A DNA stretch of 11,482 bases, taken from contig LDIV01000001.1 in NCBI GenBank assembly GCA_001468855.1, positions 783,026 through 794,507 on the forward strand, given 5' to 3'. The notes beneath the pieces are model-generated. The model made no database searches. It worked only from the letters and a program-made list of their open reading frames with translations, and had not been told where the DNA came from. Shown piece after piece: positions 7,428 to 11,482 of the stretch. A program made the position numbers and the translations under genes. The stretch comes from a candidate division TM6 bacterium UASB124. Its GTDB lineage: Bacteria; Dependentiae; Babeliae; Babeliales; RVW-14. Numbering within the stretch: position 1 is the stretch's first letter; each line of letters begins with the position of its first letter.

Positions 7428-8474
7428 TTACAACAGTACAATCCCTCGTACCGCACAATCGTGCTTAATTTCATCCGTCCACTCGCTGGCTTGTACTTGC
7501 CCAATATGTTCTTTGCGCAAGTAATACATACATAGTCGCGATTGCCCAATGCCGCCGCCAATGGACAACGGAAGTTCGTCGCTCAAGAGCATGCGATGGA
7601 ATAAAAGTTTTTTACGATCTTCATCTCCACGTAATTTTAGCTGACGTTCAAGTGCTGTTTTATCAACACGAATTCCCATTGATGAAAGTTCAAATGCTGT
7701 CTGCAATACCGGGTTCCAGATTAAAATATCGCCGTTGAGGCCTCTAAAGTCTTTGTGTGTTGGTGTCGACCAATCATCATAATCAGATGCGCGGCCATCG
7801 TGAGGTTTGCCACTTTTTAGTTCACCACCAATACCGATTAAAAAGATGGCTCCATATTTTTTACAAATTTCATGCTCACGTTGTTTAGCTGTCAGCGTTG
7901 GATACAGTTCTTCAAGTTCTTCGGTATGCACAAAATGAATGTCTTCCGGTAATTGCGCAACGATATGCGGATATCTTTTTTCAATAGCATGTTCTGTTTG
8001 ACGAATTACTTTATAAATTTTACGTACGATGGATTTAAGAAAATCGAGTGTGCGATCTTGGGGCGTCACGACGCGTTCCCAGTCAAATTGGTCGACGTAT
8101 AATGAATGAATCGCATCCAAATCTTCATCTGCGCGAATAGCATTCATATCGGTATATAATCCTTCTCCCGGTTTCATTTCATAGCGACCAAGCGCCATTC
8201 GTTTCCATTTGGCAAGTGAATGAACGATGACCGCTTTAGCATCGCCATCGGCTTTAATCCCGAAGCTCACTGCACGTTCAGTACCGTTGAGATCATCGTT
8301 GATGCCAGTTCCTGCTTTAACAAATAGCGGTGCAGTTACTCGTAGTAGGTTGAGTTCTTGCGCCAATGCATCCTGGAAACTACGTTTAATAAAATAAATT
8401 GCCTTTTCGGTTTCTTTGCGGTCTAGAAGGTGTGTTGTTTTTTGTGGTTCTATTTTTTTATGGGTCGTTAACAT
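7428..8474 (-). CDS. asnA: Aspartate-ammonia ligase (asparagine synthetase A)
   Basis: AsnA (EC 6.3.1.1) makes L-asparagine from aspartate, ammonia and ATP through an aspartyl-AMP intermediate. It is a class II tRNA-synthetase-like fold and works as a cytosolic dimer. The 348-residue product is collinear with E. coli AsnA (330 residues). Conserved blocks are VHSLAKWKR (84-92), EGLYTDMNAIR (104-114), YVDQFDWERV (126-135), DIHFVHTEEL (178-187), RASDYDDWSTP (228-238), LNGDILIWNPVL (246-257), FELSSMGIRVD (261-271), GGGIGQSR (306-313) and HIGQVQ (323-328). All active-site blocks are intact. I chose the ATG at 8474 because AAGGA lies 5 nt before it; the ATG at 8480 would overlap that Shine-Dalgarno. 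The gene appears monocistronic, with a hairpin in its leader and a probable terminator just downstream. Confidence 0.97.
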   Translation of the reverse strand: MLTTHKKIEPQKTTHLLDRKETEKAIYFIKRSFQDALAQELNLLRVTAPLFVKAGTGINDDLNGTERAVSFGIKADGDAKAVIVHSLAKWKRMALGRYEMKPGEGLYTDMNAIRADEDLDAIHSLYVDQFDWERVVTPQDRTLDFLKSIVRKIYKVIRQTEHAIEKRYPHIVAQLPEDIHFVHTEELEELYPTLTAKQREHEICKKYGAIFLIGIGGELKSGKPHDGRASDYDDWSTPTHKDFRGLNGDILIWNPVLQTAFELSSMGIRVDKTALERQLKLRGDEDRKKLLFHRMLLSDELPLSIGGGIGQSRLCMYYLRKEHIGQVQASEWTDEIKHDCAVRGIVLL

Positions 8475-8491
8475 ATTCATCCTTAAAATTT

Positions 8492-8505
8492 ATGGCCGAA
8501 GCCAT
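8492..8505 (-). promoter_or_regulatory. C(UUCG)G hairpin in the asnA leader
   Basis: Read on the minus strand, ATGGC-TTCG-GCCAT is a perfect 5-bp stem with an extra-stable cUUCGg tetraloop. It lies 8 nt before the AAGG Shine-Dalgarno element of asnA. There is no T-run directly after it, so it is not a terminator. It could stabilise the 5' end of the mRNA or affect ribosome loading. Confidence 0.5.
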
Positions 8506-8585
8506 GTATACAAATGTTAAGTAGATCAGAAAATTAAAATCCACGAAGCATGAATAAATTTGCATGTTAACAATTGATAGATGCA

Positions 8586-8710
8586 TTAACCTCGCCCTCA
8601 CGGAAGCGGGGCCCAGGCAAAGCATTCAGCTCGTACCCCAAAAATCAATTTTATTTGTATGTGTTAACGTAAGTTTTGCCTAGATTCCCGCTTTCGCGGG
8701 AATGACGTAA
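8586..8710. repeat. Inverted pair of GC-rich palindromic repeats (REP/MITE-like)
   Basis: The right arm (8673-8710) contains the perfect palindrome ATTCCCGC-TTTC-GCGGGAAT (8684-8703) followed by GACG. The left arm (8586-8623) is a diverged copy in opposite orientation: read on the minus strand it gives the shared TTTGCCT start, a CCCGCTT core and a GAG(G)-type end, with one indel. The arms enclose about 49 bp. GC content is far above the flanks. CCCGCTTTCGCGGGAATGAC-type palindromes are dispersed repeats in many bacteria, so this is likely a non-autonomous repeat family member. Confidence 0.7.
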
Positions 8711-8839
8711 AAAGAGTAAAGTAATACAAAAAATATCGATCATTTTAAAATTCCTGATTCACTTAATTTCTATCTACATTCTGATTATTTTGGTCATCGT
8801 CTTTATTTATAAAATTCCTTTCACATATATGGTTAAACT

Positions 8840-8878
8840 AAAAAACCCCAGCTGGTTTCAGCTGGGGTTTGCGTTTTT
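8840..8878 (-). terminator. Strong intrinsic terminator of the small minus-strand unit
   Basis: AAACCCCAGCTG (8843-8854) and CAGCTGGGGTTT (8859-8870) form a perfect 12-bp stem with a 4-nt loop. On the minus strand GGGG is followed at once by six T residues, ideal for Rho-independent termination. On the plus strand a T-run also occurs after GCG, so it could act in both directions. No plus-strand gene ends just upstream, while the minus-strand ORF ends at 8898. Confidence 0.92.
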
Positions 8879-8897
8879 TATCTAAATTTTTTTGGTC

Positions 8898-9068
8898 TTA
8901 TTCAGTTCCTCTACGCATACGCCCAGCATGAACAACATTATTATTTTGTTGTTGATTGTTATTGCAGTTATTGAGCTGGGAATTATTTATAAAGGAATTG
9001 ATGTTAAACAGGCTTTTACCTGCCAAGCAAGTATCAAAAGTAAGTCTTGGAGATGATATAAGAGACAT
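8898..9068 (-). CDS. Possible small Asn-rich protein (56 aa), or a small RNA
   Basis: I do not recognise this product. The ORF encodes 56 residues starting MSLISSPRL, with an Asn/Gln-rich middle (NNCNNNQQQNNN), two Cys and a basic end (RMRRGTE). It lies inside a well-defined transcription unit: consensus promoter at 9116-9143 and terminator at 8840-8878. The ATG at 9068 has AAGG 8 nt upstream. A longer reading from GTG at 9113 is impossible for this transcript because it would begin 3 nt after the -10 box. No signal peptide or domain is visible. The transcript has internal inverted repeats (see findings), so it may instead be a non-coding RNA of about 270 nt with a chance ORF. Low-complexity composition gives little coding evidence. 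Confidence 0.4.
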   Translation of the reverse strand: MSLISSPRLTFDTCLAGKSLFNINSFINNSQLNNCNNNQQQNNNVVHAGRMRRGTE

Positions 9069-9115
9069 GTTTAACACCTTATTTGAAAGCATATTATTAC
9101 AATAACTATACACTC

Positions 9116-9143
9116 ATTATATGGGAAATATTCAGATTGTCAA
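9116..9143 (-). promoter_or_regulatory. Consensus sigma70 promoter of the small minus-strand unit
   Basis: Read on the minus strand, TTGACA (9143-9138) and TATAAT (9121-9116) are both perfect consensus hexamers separated by 16 bp. It is the best promoter in the window. Transcription would start near 9109 and run about 270 nt to the terminator at 8840-8878. Confidence 0.85.
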
Positions 9144-9148
9144 GATTA

Positions 9149-9179
9149 TTGTGTTTATAGTAGAGACTTAAGCTATAAT
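9149..9179 (+). promoter_or_regulatory. Possible promoter of the P-type ATPase gene
   Basis: A perfect TATAAT at 9174-9179 is preceded by TTGTGT at 9149-9154, a 19-bp spacing that is longer than ideal. It would be back to back with the minus-strand promoter at 9116-9143 and give a leader of about 130 nt before the ATPase start. The rest of 9180-9317 shows only AT-rich sequence and the gene's Shine-Dalgarno, AGGA. Confidence 0.4.
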
Positions 9180-9317
9180 TGGTTTGTTACCTGAATTGTA
9201 GTATTTGAGTATTTTATATCAAAAATTGGTTCTTTTTGGTTATTTTAGAAGAATGAACATGATAGTCTGAATGCAATTGTGCATGTTTGAATTTAAAGAA
9301 TATTTTGATAGGAATCT

Positions 9318-11192
9318 ATGAACATACAATCTATATGTCGTTCTATTTCTTCACTGTTTTGTGAGCATTTTTTGTACTCATGTTATGTCATTGTTGTAAC
9401 ATTGTTGTTCATTGCATCCCTGAGCATATCGATGCATCGTTATGTTGTGTATGTTTTTCTTATCATGGCCATAGTTCCTATTTTTACGGATGCGATTAAA
9501 GATCTTATTCATAAGCGCATTGGAACCGATCTGTTCTTATTATTTGCAACGGCCATCGGGCTTTGGGCTCAACAAGAGAGAGCGGTGAGTGCTATTTTGA
9601 TTATCATGATTATTGCAAAATTTACTGAGCAACTTATAAGATCGCGCACCAATTCGGCCATACAAAGTCTTATTAAATTAGTTCCGACGGATGTAACAAT
9701 TCGTATTAATGGACAGGAAAAATTTGTTGGTATTGATCACGTTAAAGAGGGCATGCTTATTGTCATAAAAACAGGGCAGCGAATTCCTGTTGATGGTGTT
9801 ATTGTCGAGGGTAATGCGGAAATCAATGAATCTTTTTTAACGGGTGAAAGTATTCCTAAAGAAAAAAATATCTCAGATCTTGTTTTTGCCGGAAGTTTTA
9901 TTGAAGCCGGAGGAATTGTTGTACGTGTTAAAAAAGTTGGTAAGGGAACTGTCTTTAGTAAGATAAGCGATTTGGTTGAACAGGCTGAAAAAAACAAAGC
10001 GCATGTTGCTGTTCTTTCAAATAAAATTGCATCTTTTTTAGTTCCATTGACCATGCTTTTTATTCTTGTCTCGTGGTTTATAACGCATGATTTTGCCCTC
10101 ATCGTTACATTACTTGTTTTCGGTGCTCCTGTAGAACTTACCTTAGTGACGCCGCTTGCCATACTTGCGGGTATGGTTGCAGCATTCCGTCATGGTATTT
10201 TAATAAAAGGGAGTATTGCATTAGAGCGGTTTGCTAAAACATCAACAATCATCTTTGATAAAACAGGAACATTGACTATGGGTGAGCCCAAAGTAGTTGA
10301 AATAGTTTCCACAATCGTTGATTGTACACCACGAGATGTTCTTGCCATGGCTGCGATGGCTGAACAACGATCCGGGCATATTCTCTCCAAAGCAATTTTG
10401 CAAAAAGCGTCTGAAGAAAATATCATTCCGCAGTCTCCTGAGATGTACGAATCGATTACCGGCCATGGTGTTGTTGTTACCTACAAAGGACAGCGTTATG
10501 CATTAGGTAGCAAGCATTTTATTCAAGCGCCAGAGCATGAGAACATTGAAATCCCTAACAATGTACTTTGTTCCACACCTATGCTTCACTCGTCATTTTA
10601 TCTTTGCCGAGGTAATACGTTGATCGGAAGAATTTGCGTTACTGATGTGGTCAGACATGACGCACATAATACAATTGTTCGGCTTAAACAGTTAGGTATC
10701 AAAAATACTATTCTTTTGAGTGGTGATAAAAATGAGGTAGCCCAAAACATAGGGGCGAATCTTGGTGTTGATAAAGCCTATGGCGAAGCAGAACCGACAC
10801 AAAAATTAGCAATTATCAAAGATCTGCAGAACAAAGGAGAATATGTTGCGATGGTCGGTGATGGGATTAATGATGCACCTGCGCTTAAACAAGCGGATAC
10901 CGGTATAGCAATGGGAGCTATGGGAACGGAACCGGCCATTGAAGCTGCCGACATAGTGTTAATGCAGAATAATCTGGATGATATTGTTTTTGTAGTTCAG
11001 CTGTCCCATAAAGTATTTAGACTTATCAAACAGAATATAGTATTTGGTTTTATGCTGATTCATTTACTAGGTACAGTCTTAGCCTTCATGCATTTAATTG
11101 CTCCAATTCAAGCTGCAATAGTGCATGCATTTTCTGATTTGTTTATTTTGCTTAATTCGGTACGCATTATACGGTTTAAGGCAAAAAAATAA
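9318..11192 (+). CDS. P1B-like metal-transporting P-type ATPase with atypical metal site
   Basis: P1B ATPases pump transition-metal ions across the membrane using ATP. The 624 residues give eight membrane segments in the P1B plan: four before the actuator domain (about 17-37, 42-58, 70-86, 88-103), two around 238-285 and two at 573-615. The actuator motif is TGES (175-178), the phosphorylated Asp is D314 in DKTGTLT, and the hinge is GDGINDAP (514-521). The nucleotide-domain GHG (382-384) is present. The helix that normally carries CPC, SPC or TPC reads GAPVEL (269-274), without Cys. The last helix has HAFSD (603-607). The usual nucleotide-binding His-Pro is H354-Ile in SGHIL. There is no N-terminal HMA domain, only a short Cys-containing tail (Cys7, Cys15, Cys22). 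AGGA lies 4 nt before the ATG at 9318. Substrate unassigned: Cu or Zn/Cd should not be assumed. Confidence 0.9.
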   Translation: MNIQSICRSISSLFCEHFLYSCYVIVVTLLFIASLSISMHRYVVYVFLIMAIVPIFTDAIKDLIHKRIGTDLFLLFATAIGLWAQQERAVSAILIIMIIAKFTEQLIRSRTNSAIQSLIKLVPTDVTIRINGQEKFVGIDHVKEGMLIVIKTGQRIPVDGVIVEGNAEINESFLTGESIPKEKNISDLVFAGSFIEAGGIVVRVKKVGKGTVFSKISDLVEQAEKNKAHVAVLSNKIASFLVPLTMLFILVSWFITHDFALIVTLLVFGAPVELTLVTPLAILAGMVAAFRHGILIKGSIALERFAKTSTIIFDKTGTLTMGEPKVVEIVSTIVDCTPRDVLAMAAMAEQRSGHILSKAILQKASEENIIPQSPEMYESITGHGVVVTYKGQRYALGSKHFIQAPEHENIEIPNNVLCSTPMLHSSFYLCRGNTLIGRICVTDVVRHDAHNTIVRLKQLGIKNTILLSGDKNEVAQNIGANLGVDKAYGEAEPTQKLAIIKDLQNKGEYVAMVGDGINDAPALKQADTGIAMGAMGTEPAIEAADIVLMQNNLDDIVFVVQLSHKVFRLIKQNIVFGFMLIHLLGTVLAFMHLIAPIQAAIVHAFSDLFILLNSVRIIRFKAKK

Positions 11193-11215
11193 AGATTTTT
11201 ATCTGGAATGTGTTT

Positions 11216-11235
11216 AAAAATACTCTCTTGGGAGT
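11216..11235 (-). terminator. Weak candidate terminator for the minus-strand edge gene
   Basis: ACTCT (11222-11226) and GGAGT (11231-11235) form a 5-bp stem with one wobble pair. On the minus strand it is followed by A and five T residues (11220-11216). It lies about 100 bp after the stop of the edge gene. The stem is short, so this is tentative. The stretch 11236-11332 shows nothing else recognisable. Confidence 0.3.
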
Positions 11236-11332
11236 GCTTAATATGTATGGTCCCATAGATATTTTGTAAGTGCTGTTAGGATAGATGAAGGAATTATAGA
11301 AAGATATGTGCAAAATCAAATTGTAACAGGAC

Positions 11333-11482
11333 TTACGCAACATAGGCAAAGTTATCATCTGATGCAGGTTTTAAAGATCCTGGTGACTGTTGTTTTAGGG
11401 CCCTGAGATCATTTATTACATGTTCAACACACGGTAGACCGGTTAAGCTTTTCTTTACGTTGGCAATTGCATATGCCAACAT
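11333..11482 (-). CDS. C-terminal end of an unrecognised protein (5' end outside window)
   Basis: The reading frame is open from the window edge for 49 codons to a TAA at 11335-11333. All other five frames are closed by stops within this stretch, which supports real coding. The visible tail includes NVKKSLTGLPCVEHVIND, then a Gln/Ser/Pro-rich stretch and the end ASDDNFAYVA. I do not recognise a family. An ATG lies at the very edge (11482-11480), but a continuation upstream is likely. It converges on the ATPase gene. Confidence 0.5.
   Translation of the reverse strand: MLAYAIANVKKSLTGLPCVEHVINDLRALKQQSPGSLKPASDDNFAYVA

Larger units (their letters stand above)
8475..8842. other. Gene-free stretch upstream of asnA
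   Basis: No ORF with coding character was found on either strand. The stretch holds the asnA leader with its tetraloop hairpin, a GC-rich inverted palindromic repeat (8586-8710), about 110 bp of AT-rich sequence with no recognised signal, and a 15-bp sequence (8825-8839) identical to one upstream of the clostripain gene. No clear asnA promoter was found; TATACA on the minus strand just above the hairpin is the best -10 candidate but lacks a good -35. Confidence 0.6.

Noticed and set aside
7191..7535. Plus-strand ORF of 114 codons between the lipoprotein gene and asnA
   Set aside because: It starts with TTG, has no Shine-Dalgarno, runs through the asnA terminator hairpin and overlaps the 3' end of asnA by 108 bp in antisense. 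No family resemblance was seen. The non-overlapping part (7146-7427) is best left as intergenic.
8898..9113. 71-codon version of the small minus-strand ORF starting at GTG 9113
   Set aside because: The start codon lies 3 nt after the -10 box, upstream of the expected transcription start, so the ATG at 9068 is more credible.
11329..11341. AGGACTTACGCAA resembling the end of some insertion sequences
   Set aside because: There is only one copy in the window, no partner inverted repeat and no transposase. It overlaps the stop codon of the edge ORF.

Overview
This window looks like the genome of an AT-rich, host-associated Gram-negative-type bacterium. Lipoprotein-like and Sec-type signal peptides, a ubiquitin-ligase-type RING-H2 protein, a serpin and a clostripain-family protease sit among ordinary housekeeping and transport genes. 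That mix of eukaryote-like and secreted proteins is typical of intracellular bacteria of protists. Candidatus Dependentiae (TM6/Babeliae) is my best guess, with Chlamydiae-like or Legionellales-like organisms as alternatives. This is inference: there is no rRNA or universal marker gene to settle it.

Layout. Positions 1-848 hold the C-terminal two thirds of a serpin homologue, closed by a clear intrinsic terminator. A good sigma70-type promoter at 940-968 then drives a 469-residue protein with an N-terminal membrane/signal region, two tandem copies of an unrecognised ~125-residue domain, a coiled coil and a C-terminal RING-H2 finger (999-2408). It converges, 4 bp apart, on a DHA2-type MFS transporter (2413-3801, minus). 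Divergent from the transporter is a two-gene operon, a GNAT acetyltransferase and a VOC/glyoxalase-fold protein with overlapping ends (3905-4823). This converges on a secreted clostripain-like C11 peptidase (4846-6168, minus). A divergent intergenic region leads to two small exported proteins: one built of four 19-residue YTYG repeats (6462-6782) and one lipoprotein with a BamE/SmpA-like pattern (6792-7145).

An ammonia-dependent asparagine synthetase, asnA (7428-8474, minus), follows. Its leader carries a C(UUCG)G hairpin. The region from 8475 to 9317 has no conventional gene. It holds a GC-rich inverted pair of palindromic repeats (8586-8710) and a compact minus-strand transcription unit: a consensus TTGACA-16-TATAAT promoter (9116-9143), a possible 56-codon Asn-rich ORF or structured RNA, and a strong 12-bp-stem terminator (8840-8878). 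This unit is the least explained structure here.

The window ends with a P1B-like metal P-type ATPase lacking the usual CPC/SPC/TPC metal site (9318-11192) and, at the edge, the C-terminal 49 residues of an unrecognised minus-strand gene (11333-11482).

As a whole, the serpin, RING protein, clostripain and exported small proteins could form part of a host-interaction repertoire. The MFS, GNAT, VOC, asnA and ATPase genes look like transport, detoxification and amino-acid functions. No tRNA, rRNA, CRISPR array or complete insertion sequence was seen.
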